Positions 27,258-35,006 of a DNA stretch of 64,000 nt are shown here, piece after piece; the first letter of the stretch is position 1, and the number at the start of each line of letters is the position of its first letter. A program made the translations under genes and the position numbers. This stretch comes from Nostoc sp. 'Lobaria pulmonaria (5183) cyanobiont' (GTDB lineage Bacteria; Cyanobacteriota; Cyanobacteriia; Cyanobacteriales; Nostocaceae): assembly GCF_002949795.1 (NCBI RefSeq), contig NZ_CP026692.1, forward strand, positions 1,547,501-1,611,500. The letters are read 5' to 3'. The notes under the pieces were generated by a model. That model made no database searches and was not told where the DNA came from. It saw nothing but the letters and a program-made list of their open reading frames with translations.

Positions 27258-27614
27258 ATGGCATCTGATGCAAATTCTGTTTTTGGTAACCCTGTTAATG
27301 GTGGTGGTCAGGCTAGCAACCTCAGCGATCCTTTCGCACCTGGAGGCGCTTTTGGCATCCCAACGGCTGATAGCTTCGATTTTGATAAGTATGGGATTCC
27401 AAAAGAAGGCAGCTTCGATTCCGCTAACTATGGTATTCCCAATAAAGGCAGTTTCGACTTTGCTAAGTATGGTATTCCACAAGAAGGCAGCTTAAGTTTG
27501 GGTAGCTCTGGAATTCCCACTGAAGGCAGTTTCGACTTTGCTAAGTATGGTATTCCACAAGAAGGCAATATACCAATTTTTGGTACAGGTAGCGGCGGTT
27601 TCCCAATTACTTAG
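27258..27614 (+). CDS. Small protein of 13-residue GIP-x-EGSFDFAKY repeats, unknown function
   Basis: This 118-residue protein has an excellent Shine-Dalgarno (TAGGAGGATTAACTCTAATG). Residues 1-33 are Gly/Asn/Ser-rich (NPVNGGGQASNLSDPF). Residues about 34-111 are six tandem 13-residue units starting GIP: GIPTADSFDFDKY, GIPKEGSFDSANY, GIPNKGSFDFAKY, GIPQEGSLSLGSS, GIPTEGSFDFAKY, GIPQEGNIPIFGT. The end is Gly-rich (GSGGFPIT). There is no signal peptide, no Cys and no membrane segment. The repeats are also visible at DNA level as 39-base units. I do not recognise the family. It may be a structural or assembly protein, or a precursor peptide with repeated cores. It is monocistronic, with a hairpin terminator downstream. 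Confidence 0.75.
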   Translation: MASDANSVFGNPVNGGGQASNLSDPFAPGGAFGIPTADSFDFDKYGIPKEGSFDSANYGIPNKGSFDFAKYGIPQEGSLSLGSSGIPTEGSFDFAKYGIPQEGNIPIFGTGSGGFPIT

Positions 27615-27793
27615 TGCCAATGGCATAAATTTCAGGGCGAATTGAAGTTAGACATTATCCCAAAAATATGGGTTTTTCTACCTTTTAATGACGCGATGTG
27701 CAATCGCTAAACAAAAATCCTACCTTATGCAAAAGCTAAGATATTGTGATTGTTATCTATTGCTGGGGTAAGACAAATGTTATCTATGGAATA

Positions 27794-27843
27794 AATGGTA
27801 GTAGCTATGACTTGATCATCTGATACTACCATTTTCTTTTTTA
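27794..27843 (+). terminator. Rho-independent-type terminator
   Basis: AATGGTAGTA (27794-27803) pairs with TACTACCATT (27824-27833), followed by the T-rich run TTCTTTTTTA. It lies 180 bases beyond the repeat-protein stop, so the transcript would have a long 3' untranslated region. Confidence 0.65.
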
Positions 27844-27920
27844 TATTGAAACAATCCTACCTTTTGAAGGCGTTATTTTGCTGATATAGGACTCATATTT
27901 GATTTTTGAAATATACGCAG

Positions 27921-27989
27921 GGTGTGTTAGCAAAGCGTAACGCACCTTGCGAGATTTTTGGTGCGTTACGGATTCCGTCCTAACACACC
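27921..27989. repeat. Palindromic dispersed element (GGTGTGTTAG / GGTGCGTTACG type)
   Basis: The left arm GGTGTGTTAG plus CGTAACGCACC (27921-27945) is complementary to the right arm GGTGCGTTACG plus CTAACACACC (about 27960-27989). The outer 10 and inner 11 bases match, with a variable middle. It resembles a small non-autonomous palindromic element. Confidence 0.75.
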
Positions 27990-28022
27990 ATACATATAGT
28001 TAGATTTTATAGATTAGTACTT

Positions 28023-29291
28023 CTATTTATACTCCTGCAAAGCCCCTAACTTCCGAATTCCCGGCCAAATCATAGCTGTAGCAATCACTACTACAATTGT
28101 ACCAATTCCACCACCCACAACCGAAATCACCGGGCCAAACAATGCAGCAGTCAAGCCTGATTCAAAGCCCCCCAACTCATTCGAGGCACTAATAAACACG
28201 CTATTGATAGCAGCAACCCGACCACGCAAATGATCCGGTGTTCTGATTTGAACTAATGTATGGCGAATCACAACACTAATACTATCTAGTGCGCCACCAA
28301 GGGTCAGCATCAACATAGACAGCCAAAAAGAACGAGAAAGTCCAAAGATAATTGTGACAACCCCAAAGCCAACCACTGACCATAATAAGGCTGGGCCTGC
28401 TTTGCGTAGTGGTGGTAAATACGCCAGGGTAATCGCCATAGTCAAAGCACCGATGGAGTGGGCTGCTTGTAGGTATCCTAATTCCACTGGCCCCACATGT
28501 AAAATATCTTTGGCAAAGATGGGTAGCAACGCGATCGCACCACCCAACAATACAGCAAACATATCTAATGTGATCGCTGCTAAAATTAACTGATTCTGCC
28601 AAACAAATTTAGCACCAGCTGCAAGTGCTTTGAGTGAGATTGGCTCAGTTGTGCGGATGGCTTTTTGCTCTTTAATCGGTACTGTTAAAATAAAACACAG
28701 CAACGCGGCGATCGCTGCTGCTATATACACTCCTGTAGCACTTCCCAACAGCGCAATCCCAAATCCTCCAAAGGCTGGGCCGATGACTGCGGCTAACTGA
28801 AAGCTACTACTATTCCAAGTTGCTGCATTGGTAAACGCACTCACAGGTATCAACTGCCACATCAGAGCATCACTCGCTGGTCTGAGGAATGCTCTAGCGA
28901 CACCTGTTAATACCAAGCAGGCGTAAATTAGAAAAATTGCACCTTTAGTATAAGAAAGCACTGCCAAAGCTAGCGAACAGAGAGCTAGCAGCATCACTGA
29001 CAGTAACATGATGAGTTTGCGCTCGCGGCGATCAGCCACATGTCCGGTAATCAAGGTGAGAGCAATCATTGGCAAGACTTGCGCCAGTCCCACACCACCT
29101 AGAATTATCGCTGAGTTAGTCCGCTCATAGAGTTCCCAGCCGATAGCTACAGTTTGCATTTGCGATCCCACGGACAGTACCAGCCGTCCAATGGTAAATA
29201 GCCGATAGTCTCGAAACTTAAAAGCTGCAAAGGGATCGTGCTGTGCAACCTCAGAGTTATGGGGCTTTGAGTTCTGTTTTCTCGAAGACAT
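28023..29291 (-). CDS. MFS exporter, EntS-like (MFS_3)
   Basis: This 422-residue protein has about 12 transmembrane helices. Its N-terminal FKFRDYRLFTIGRLVLSVGSQM and the loop GHVADRRERKLIM between helices 2 and 3 place it in the MFS_3 branch, which includes enterobactin and macrolide exporters. It probably expels a small molecule or drug. Its start overlaps the end of the MarR gene by 35 bases, and both follow an ABC exporter on the same strand, so they form one multidrug-type operon. The substrate cannot be told from sequence. Confidence 0.85.
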   Translation of the reverse strand: MSSRKQNSKPHNSEVAQHDPFAAFKFRDYRLFTIGRLVLSVGSQMQTVAIGWELYERTNSAIILGGVGLAQVLPMIALTLITGHVADRRERKLIMLLSVMLLALCSLALAVLSYTKGAIFLIYACLVLTGVARAFLRPASDALMWQLIPVSAFTNAATWNSSSFQLAAVIGPAFGGFGIALLGSATGVYIAAAIAALLCFILTVPIKEQKAIRTTEPISLKALAAGAKFVWQNQLILAAITLDMFAVLLGGAIALLPIFAKDILHVGPVELGYLQAAHSIGALTMAITLAYLPPLRKAGPALLWSVVGFGVVTIIFGLSRSFWLSMLMLTLGGALDSISVVIRHTLVQIRTPDHLRGRVAAINSVFISASNELGGFESGLTAALFGPVISVVGGGIGTIVVVIATAMIWPGIRKLGALQEYK

Positions 29292-29730
29292 TTTTTAGTA
29301 GAGTTAAGCCTTCTTCAATATTGGAAATTTGGTCTTCTGTAAGACCTTTCAGCAAGTCGGTAATATGAGCGCGAGTTTGATCTTGGGATTGCTTTAGATG
29401 GTGCTTTCCATCTTCAGTTAAATTGAGCAGCACCCGCCGCCGCTCTTGAGGATGAGCGATCCGTTGCACGAAGTCGCGTTGTACCAAGCGTTCTATGGTT
29501 GCTGATGCCGTAGCAGAGGTGACACCTAAATGCTCTGCAAGGTCAGATAATGAAGCACCAGGATTACGGTTGATAAATGCCAGCGATCGCAACTGAGGTA
29601 TAGATAAAAAGGCGGCACTATGGGCACGCATATCCGCTCGGATAAACCGCATCACTAATGGAACTGTCTCCATTACTCTAGCGGCACATTCTTCGGAAGT
29701 TGCACCTTGATTAGGTTTATCCAAGGTCAT
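29257..29730 (-). CDS. MarR-family transcriptional regulator
   Basis: The protein of about 157 residues has the winged-helix core of MarR regulators: LSIPQLRSLAFINRNPG, the helix-turn-helix LSDLAEHLGVTSATASATIERL, and the wing RDFVQRIAHPQERRRVLLNLT. These dimers usually repress adjacent efflux genes and release DNA upon ligand binding. I chose ATG 29730 (MTLDKPNQG), with AGGAG about 12 bases upstream; a longer form to 29784 overlaps the preceding gene's stop region. Position between the ABC and MFS exporters suggests it controls this operon. Confidence 0.85.
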   Translation of the reverse strand: MTLDKPNQGATSEECAARVMETVPLVMRFIRADMRAHSAAFLSIPQLRSLAFINRNPGASLSDLAEHLGVTSATASATIERLVQRDFVQRIAHPQERRRVLLNLTEDGKHHLKQSQDQTRAHITDLLKGLTEDQISNIEEGLTLLKNVFEKTELKAP

Positions 29731-29749
29731 GGGCTTGTTGTTCTCCTGA

Positions 29750-30352
29750 TTACATGGCCACCAGTGGATAAAGTTTTCCACCAATGATCGCCAAAATTAT
29801 TAATGTTAATAAGAGAATTGTACAATCCAGACCAAAGCCATAGATGCTAGTACCATTTAACAGCATGGTGCCACGTAAGGCATCAACCTCATAAGTCAAG
29901 GGATTTAAATGGGAAATGAACTTTAACCAACTCGGCATCAACGAAATCGGATAGATGGCATTGCTAGCAAAAAATAACGGCATGGTTATCAATTGTCCAA
30001 TACCCGTCATCCTTTCTCGGCTTTTTACCAAACAGCCAATGATTAATGAAAAAATACAAAATGTTCCCGCACCCAGCATGACTATCACTAGTACTTGGAG
30101 AATAGCTAAAGGATGAAGATTTAGTTTGACACCCAATAGAAATGTCAATCCGTAAATGAATACTACCTGAGATAAGCATCGCACCCCACAGGCTAGAGCT
30201 TTACCTAACACCATCGCTACACGGGGTGTGGGACTAGCGAGAAATTTATGTACAATCCCTAAATCTCGCTCCCAGATTAGCGTCATCCCACCGCTAAAAA
30301 TTGCCACAAACAAAATACTCTGAGCCAAAATGCCAGCAGAAATGAAGTCCAA
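29750..30352 (-). pseudogene. ABC-2 type exporter permease lacking its N-terminal part
   Basis: The frame encodes about 200 residues with the C-terminal two thirds of an ABC-2 permease: LDFISAGILAQSILF, then SGGMTLIWERDLGIVHKFLA, ASPTPRVAMVLGKALACG and LNPLTYEVDALRG. Family members are about 250-290 residues and begin with a cytoplasmic segment and a first transmembrane helix; both are absent. Only a TTG (30352) is available as a start, and this part of the frame overlaps the ATPase gene by 70 bases. The best reading is a deletion that joined the end of the ATPase gene to the middle of the permease gene. A shortened functional product is possible but unlikely. Confidence 0.65.
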
Positions 30353-31158
30353 ATAGTCACTCCTGATGTTAACTGGTCGCCTGTATAGTGAATAAAGACA
30401 TCATCCAAAGTTGCATTTGGGTTATCTAAAGAAGCTTTTAAGTCGCTTGGTCTACCTGTGGTAACGACTTCACCTTGCTGCATAATTGCCACTCGGTTAC
30501 ATAAGCTGTCTGCTTCTTCTAAAAAGTGGGTTGTTAAAAATATAGTTGTGCCGTAATCAGCACACAGTTGTAGTACAAGCTGCCATACTTGAGTTCGAGC
30601 GATGGGATCTAATCCAACAGTCGGCTCATCAAGAAACAGAATTTGGGGTTGATGTAGAACTGATATGCCAATTTCCAGCTTGCGGATCATCCCACCAGAG
30701 TAGTTTCGTACCAAGCGTTTCGCGGCATCTTGCAAACCCATGTACTCTAGAATTTCATAGATGCGGCGATCGCGTCCTTTGGCAGGTATTCCATACAGCT
30801 TGGCGAAGATTAAGAGATTTTCGTAACCCGTGAGACTACCATCAGCAGAGAGCGCCTGGGGGACATAACCGATAGCCCGTCTCACAGGATTAGATTCACG
30901 AGCCACATCATAGCCAGCTAAGGTTGCTTTCCCTGCACTGATAGGCAGTAACGTTGTCAACATTTTAATAACTGTACTTTTCCCTGCGCCATTGGGGCCA
31001 AGCAGTCCAAACACTTCGCCCTGTTCCACAGATATGTTCAGGTTATTAACTGCGGTTAACTTCCCAAAACGGCGTGTGAGTCCCTGAGTTTCCAAAATCA
31101 ACGGTTTTGGTTCTTCTTGAGGTTGCGATCGATTTATTTTTCCCGTCAGTATTGTCAC
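30283..31158 (-). CDS. ABC exporter ATPase, DrrA-like, with an aberrant C-terminal tail
   Basis: This ATPase domain is complete: Walker A GPNGAGKST, Q-loop region GYVPQALSADGSLTGYENL, signature NYSGGMIRKLEIG, Walker B QILFLDEPTVGLD and the switch histidine TTHFLEEADSL. It matches the DrrA/NatA-type exporter ATPases. The normal end of the family is near LDDVFIHYTGDQLTSG. Here 25 more residues (VTIWTSFLLAFWLRV and so on) follow; they are the permease sequence read in the wrong frame, which supports a deletion at the junction. It is first in an operon with the permease remnant, MarR and MFS genes. Confidence 0.85.
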   Translation of the reverse strand: MTILTGKINRSQPQEEPKPLILETQGLTRRFGKLTAVNNLNISVEQGEVFGLLGPNGAGKSTVIKMLTTLLPISAGKATLAGYDVARESNPVRRAIGYVPQALSADGSLTGYENLLIFAKLYGIPAKGRDRRIYEILEYMGLQDAAKRLVRNYSGGMIRKLEIGISVLHQPQILFLDEPTVGLDPIARTQVWQLVLQLCADYGTTIFLTTHFLEEADSLCNRVAIMQQGEVVTTGRPSDLKASLDNPNATLDDVFIHYTGDQLTSGVTIWTSFLLAFWLRVFCLWQFLAVG

Positions 31159-31276
31159 AAATTTGATGCACCAGTTTTAATTAGTAAAACTAACTATTAG
31201 CTTCTCAATATAATTACCAGAAGTCAATAGACTCTGGCATAAATTTGAATTAGAGTAACAAGAAACTCAGTAGAGT

Positions 31277-31313
31277 GGCGGCGAGGTTATTAATGGGCGA
31301 AGTATCACTGACA
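31277..31313. repeat. 37-base duplicate of the start of the DUF3368 toxin gene
   Basis: The 37 bases beginning GGCGGCGAGGTTATT are identical to 31847-31883, which covers codons 3 to 15 of the PIN-like toxin gene. The rest of the gene is missing at this site, so it is a remnant of a second copy or of a recombination event. Confidence 0.8.
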
Positions 31314-31402
31314 AATTAACCGCAAACACTTGCTAGAATGGTTAATAGGTGAAAAATTTTCAGAATGCCTACTGCTGCTCAGTTAGAAAGTCTATGCCGT
31401 AT

Positions 31403-31891
31403 TTAATTTTCATCAACAAGCTGCAAAACCCTCTTGTATAAAGGTTCCGCTATCCAGAATCCTGCTTGGTTAATCAGAGCATCTAACAAAGGTTTCACAG
31501 CAGAAATCAGCCTTTGACTTTTAGCTTCAACTAAGATTCCTAAAATCCCTGTGTAACCAAGATTTAGCCTAGCTGCAACCATGCGACCACGACGTTCATC
31601 AATCAAAACTTGATCTGCTTTCATTTCCAGCGCTAGAGCGATCGCTTCAACTTCACCAATATCCAGCTCATTGCTGAGTGCTTCAACCAGTATACGATCT
31701 TGAACTGGACGAGTTTGAATCCAGATAAAAGTTTGGACTTCAATTGCACCTGCAACTGGAAAGTTGGGATCAGTTAGTTCTCGGTAGACAGCTTCAGGAA
31801 TTAGGACTGTTCCATAAAGCTGTTGTAGTAAATGAAGATGGTTAATGGCGGCGAGGTTATTAATGGGCGAAGTATCACTGACAACGATCAC
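31403..31891 (-). CDS. DUF3368 PIN-like toxin
   Basis: This 162-residue protein starts VVSDTSPINNLAAI, the Asp and Ser-Pro-hydrophobic pattern of DUF3368, a PIN-domain ribonuclease family. Further acidic residues are in ELDIGEVEAIALAL and VLIDERRGRMVA, consistent with a metal site. It starts at GTG 31891, overlapping the antitoxin stop in a GTGA junction. Such toxins cleave RNA when released from the UPF0175 antitoxin. The pair is complete and likely functional or recently so. Confidence 0.87.
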   Translation of the reverse strand: MIVVSDTSPINNLAAINHLHLLQQLYGTVLIPEAVYRELTDPNFPVAGAIEVQTFIWIQTRPVQDRILVEALSNELDIGEVEAIALALEMKADQVLIDERRGRMVAARLNLGYTGILGILVEAKSQRLISAVKPLLDALINQAGFWIAEPLYKRVLQLVDEN

Positions 31892-32133
31892 AGTCTACCC
31901 ATCGCCCGCAAGTTTTCTATATCTTGTTCAAAATCCTCGACCCCATAATGCACTGAAATTTGACGACTTGCGAGTAGATGCTGAAATGCTATACGGTTTA
32001 TCCCTGCAAATCGGCTGGCTTGAGCAAGGGTTAACTTATCTTTTTGAAAGAGCATGACTGCAATTTCCTGCTTCATTTCGCCCTCAGTCATCCGAGTTGC
32101 GGTTAATATTTCGTTAGGAATGACGACGTTCAT
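31888..32133 (-). CDS. UPF0175 family antitoxin
   Basis: This 81-residue protein has the UPF0175 pattern: a short N-terminal strand (MNVVIPNEIL), MTEGEMKQEIAVMLFQK and the helix-turn-helix-like KLTLAQASRFAGINRIAFQHLL. Such proteins neutralise DUF3368 toxins and usually autoregulate the operon. ATG 32133 has AAAGGA eight bases upstream; a longer frame to 32184 lacks a ribosome-binding site. It overlaps the toxin gene by four bases. Confidence 0.87.
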   Translation of the reverse strand: MNVVIPNEILTATRMTEGEMKQEIAVMLFQKDKLTLAQASRFAGINRIAFQHLLASRQISVHYGVEDFEQDIENLRAMGRL

Positions 32134-32307
32134 AATTACAATCCTTTCTATCACTACTATTCTAAGCAGCTTGGGCATCGCCAAGTGATAATCAGGTAAA
32201 TAAACCGAACCGTATCCTTTTTATAAATATTGTTCATGTCATAATGTAACGTTTTGTTCTAGTTGGGGAACCCTAAGAATAATACTTGAGTACTGAATAC
32301 GGTCTAT

Positions 32308-32784
32308 ATGGCAATAAAGGATGTTCTTGCAGATTTCGAGGGAGATGATTTCGTCACTCCTAGAATTATTCGTGCTGCTCGCAGTTTTAATGGTCAAGGT
32401 ACTTCACTTTATTACTATATTGATGGTAAAGATTCTGATGGGCTTGTTGCTGGTCTAAAACTAGACTTCTTTAAAGAAGTTCGCTTTACTAACTTTAAGA
32501 AACCTCATCCAACAGAGAAATATAAACCTTATTTTGATAAATTCATTTCTGGATGGTCTTGTAGCCACGATGATGTGTTGCAGTGTTTTGCATCATCGAA
32601 TTCAATAACAAAAGTGCAATTAGACAAGATGGCTAGACATTGGGAAATTCCTGTAGAGCGATTTATCAATACCTTGTTACTTGCATATATGTTGTTGTGG
32701 GATGCTGAAGATGATGGCTGGCTTGATGGATTTGATTGGGACGGCGGAGATTTCAGGGGTTCCTTGCCTGCACGAAAGCGATGA
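32308..32784 (+). CDS. Hypothetical acidic protein
   Basis: I do not recognise a family for this 158-residue protein. It starts at ATG 32308 without a strong Shine-Dalgarno. The sequence has mixed alpha/beta character (MAIKDVLADFEGDDF, SFNGQGTSLYYYIDGKDSDG, DKMARHWEIPVERFINTLLLAY) and a Trp/Asp-rich end (WDAEDDGWLDGFDWDGGDFRG). No membrane segment or signal is present. It lies between a toxin-antitoxin pair and two decayed genes, so it may be part of a mobile or polymorphic cassette. Confidence 0.6.
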   Translation: MAIKDVLADFEGDDFVTPRIIRAARSFNGQGTSLYYYIDGKDSDGLVAGLKLDFFKEVRFTNFKKPHPTEKYKPYFDKFISGWSCSHDDVLQCFASSNSITKVQLDKMARHWEIPVERFINTLLLAYMLLWDAEDDGWLDGFDWDGGDFRGSLPARKR

Positions 32785-32790
32785 AGCGTC

Positions 32791-32991
32791 TTGCTGAAGA
32801 ATTTATGCCATATTCTTTTAGAAATAGTTAAAACTCATCAAGTTCGCTTGGGACGACGCGATGAATTTGGACAAAGCTACACTCTAGATTTCACGTTGGA
32901 ATGGCAAAATAGAAGTGCAACCATTCGCAGTGGTTGGATTATCGAAGAAGGTTTTAATATCCCAAGATTAACAACCTGCTATCTGCTGTAA
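32791..32991 (+). pseudogene. DUF6883-like fragment, N-terminus missing
   Basis: The 66-codon frame resembles the C-terminal half of DUF6883 proteins (LEIVKTHQVRLGRRDEFGQ, then FTLEWQNRSATIRSGWII and PRLTTCYLL). Family members are about 110 residues and start with a conserved N-terminal domain that is absent here. Only a TTG is available as start, and the segment abuts the preceding gene. It is probably a remnant, and it is followed at once by a DUF4926-like gene, a common pairing. Confidence 0.65.
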
Positions 32992-33011
32992 ATATTTGGA
33001 AGTTGTAGAAG

Positions 33012-33281
33012 ATGACTAAAAATACAATCAAGTTGCTGGATGTAGTAGCACTGACAGCTGATCTGCCTGAATAAAACCTGTACCGTGGTCAAGTTGGCAC
33101 AGTCGTAGAATTATTAGCTGGTGGTGCTGCATTTGAAGTTGAATTTAGCGATGCCTGCGGCGGGCTACGCCTACGCAATGGACGCACTTATGAATCTGTC
33201 GGTTTACGCCCAGAGCAAATTATGGTGTTACATTTTGAGCCAACATCCCCTGATTCCGTCCCAGAAATGATGCTAGCTTAA
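33012..33281 (+). pseudogene. DUF4926-like gene with a nonsense codon and an inserted repeat
   Basis: From ATG 33012 the frame reads KLLDVVALTADLPE, then a TAA at 33072-33074, and continues in the same frame with NLYRGQVGTVVELL and later RPEQIMVLHFEP, all typical of DUF4926. The stop may be a CAA-to-TAA change. In addition, the segment SDACGGLRLRNGRTY contains about nine residues encoded by a 30-base dispersed repeat (33148-33177) that fits the frame. DUF4926 proteins are small and of unknown function, often next to DUF6883. Confidence 0.7.
33148..33177. repeat. 30-base dispersed repeat inserted in a coding frame
   Basis: It begins GCGATGCCTGCGG and continues CGGGCTACGCCTACGCA. It matches the reverse complement of 34067-34096 at 27 of 30 positions. 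Its length is a multiple of three, so the DUF4926 frame stays open through it. Confidence 0.8.
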
Positions 33282-33422
33282 TAGGTCTAAAAACGCAGAT
33301 GCTAATGATATTTACGATAGGCTACCTTTATGCACATCAAGATAGAGAATCTAGCGATCGCTTATTGTATATTGTAGTTTTGAGAGCGATACCAAGATAG
33401 ATAGAAAATAGAGAGTGAAATA

Positions 33423-33677
33423 ATGTTAAAAATATTCAGAGCTTGGTTGAAAGGAAGTCGTTTAGAGTGGATTGATGATGTACCTTTATTGGGAGAGCAA
33501 CAAATCACGGTTCATGTTACATTGCTGGAAAATGAATCAGTCATTGATAAACAAGCACGGGGAAGAAGAATGGCTGAAATATTAGAAAAACTTGCTGTGA
33601 GTCAAGCTTTGACTGATGTTGATCCCGTTATTTGGCAGCAAGAAACTCGTCAAGACCGTTCACTTCCGGGACGATAA
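33423..33677 (+). CDS. Probable antitoxin partner of the downstream PIN protein
   Basis: This 84-residue protein has a beta-rich N-terminal part (MLKIFRAWLKGSRLEWID, then QQITVHVTLLENES) and a helical, charged C-terminal part (GRRMAEILEKLAVSQAL, DPVIWQQETRQDRSLPGR). Small proteins of this layout commonly precede VapC toxins as antitoxins, the C-terminus wrapping the toxin. It ends three bases before the PIN gene start. The family name is uncertain. Confidence 0.68.
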   Translation: MLKIFRAWLKGSRLEWIDDVPLLGEQQITVHVTLLENESVIDKQARGRRMAEILEKLAVSQALTDVDPVIWQQETRQDRSLPGR

Positions 33678-33680
33678 AAC

Positions 33681-34058
33681 GTGCTGCTTGATAGCAATAT
33701 TATTATATATTCTGCTCAACCAGAAAACGTCCAATTGAGAGAGTTAATTGCTGAATATGCACCTGCAGTATCAGCACTCAGTTATTTGGAAGTGTTAGGC
33801 TATCATCTGCTTAAAGAGGAACAACGCCAGTATTTTGAGGAGTTTTTTCAAGTTGCTCAGGTTTTACCAATCTCTGAAGATGTGTTAAATCAAGCGGTAA
33901 TTCTGCGACAACAGAAACGAATGACTTTAGGTGATGCAATTATTGCCGGCACTGCTTTGGTGTATGGACTAACTTTGATAACAAGAAATACAGATGATTT
34001 CTGTTGGATTCCACAATTTCACTTGTGGAATCCGTTTGAGTCTGATAAACCCAGTTAA
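33681..34058 (+). CDS. VapC-like PIN-domain toxin
   Basis: This 125-residue PIN ribonuclease starts LLDSNIIIYS, with Asp4 as the first acidic ligand. A conserved Glu lies in SYLEVLGY, Asp in MTLGDAIIAGTAL and Asp in ITRNTDDF. These residues form the magnesium site of PIN nucleases. It begins at GTG 33681, three bases after the putative antitoxin stop, so both are translated from one message. All catalytic positions appear intact. Confidence 0.82.
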   Translation: MLLDSNIIIYSAQPENVQLRELIAEYAPAVSALSYLEVLGYHLLKEEQRQYFEEFFQVAQVLPISEDVLNQAVILRQQKRMTLGDAIIAGTALVYGLTLITRNTDDFCWIPQFHLWNPFESDKPS

Positions 34059-34066
34059 GAGAAAAG

Positions 34067-34096
34067 TGCGTAGGCGTAGCCCGTCGTAGACATCGC
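34067..34096. repeat. 30-base dispersed repeat
   Basis: TGCGTAGGCGTAGCCCGTCG begins this copy, which ends CATCGC. It is the inverted counterpart of 33148-33177 (27 of 30 identical) and parallel to 18181-18210 (26 of 30). Confidence 0.8.
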
Positions 34097-34255
34097 ATCT
34101 GGTAGTTTTGAGAGCGATCGCAGCACTAAAATTATAAAAAAATAATATAGAAGCTAAAATTTGTTTCTTTGTGTAATGCGGTCAGTTTGATTATAGTGCG
34201 TAAATATTAGTTGTCTTACAATGGCTCTGATGTATACTTTATAAGCATTTAAAAA

Positions 34256-34960
34256 TTACGAATTACGAATTATATTAACATCTCTGGTTATCTTTAACAT
34301 TTTATCTCCACCAGGCTGTAGTTCGTATTCAACCTTTTGAATATCTATGTTATAACCCTTTGAAGTGTAATATTTAACTATTTCATCTAAATGTTGTGAA
34401 TGTTTCCACATTAAAGTTATCAGGGGAAATATTCTAACTTCTTTAGCAATACGCAACATCTCACCTACTGAATTTAGATGAAAATCGTAATCGAGATGGT
34501 CTGAATATAAAAATAATAAATGCGAACAAAGAGCTATATCAAACTTTTGATTATCATAAGCCAATTTTGGCAATTCACCGACTCTGTATCTGTTGCTCTT
34601 TTTGCCAGTCTCATAATCAGACAAAAATTCTCGAATAACTTTGACTCGATTGTGCCGCAAATCATCCGGGGATTTATGATAGCTCCATACCCAATCATTT
34701 GATGTAGCCTTAACTTGATTAATGATGTTATCTACCACTTCATTAAATCTTTTCAATATTTCATCACTGGAAAATTGGTACAGTGGATCAATAGAAACCA
34801 CACTTTTACCGTGACGCGTCATTTCTGCATTAAAGCTTGCTGGCCCATCCCCAATCCCAATGATTCTTTTATTTAAATCTGCATTTGTTAAATTGAATAT
34901 TTTTATATATTCATCCATTGACCTCCCAAAAGGAACTACTTGATCTAGAACCATTGCCAT
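34256..34960 (-). CDS. SAM-dependent methyltransferase-like protein
   Basis: This protein of about 234 residues has a Rossmann motif I at IIGIGDGPASFNAEMTRHG, followed by the acidic end of strand two (VVSIDPLYQF), and the central FDIALCSHLLFLY strand. These indicate S-adenosylmethionine binding. The substrate is unknown. ATG 34960 has AAGG eight bases upstream, and the ORF upstream of it lacks similarity. It begins 47 bases after the stop of a phosphatase-like gene on the same strand. Confidence 0.65.
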   Translation of the reverse strand: MAMVLDQVVPFGRSMDEYIKIFNLTNADLNKRIIGIGDGPASFNAEMTRHGKSVVSIDPLYQFSSDEILKRFNEVVDNIINQVKATSNDWVWSYHKSPDDLRHNRVKVIREFLSDYETGKKSNRYRVGELPKLAYDNQKFDIALCSHLLFLYSDHLDYDFHLNSVGEMLRIAKEVRIFPLITLMWKHSQHLDEIVKYYTSKGYNIDIQKVEYELQPGGDKMLKITRDVNIIRNS

Positions 34961-35006
34961 AGAATTTACCTTGTAAATATACTGATTAAACAGGATAATA
35001 GTAAAC

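Larger units (their letters stand above)
27615..28022. other. Intergenic region with terminator and palindromic repeat
   Basis: It contains the terminator at 27794-27843 and the palindromic element at 27921-27989. No other gene or RNA is evident between the repeat-protein gene and the convergent MFS gene. Confidence 0.6.
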
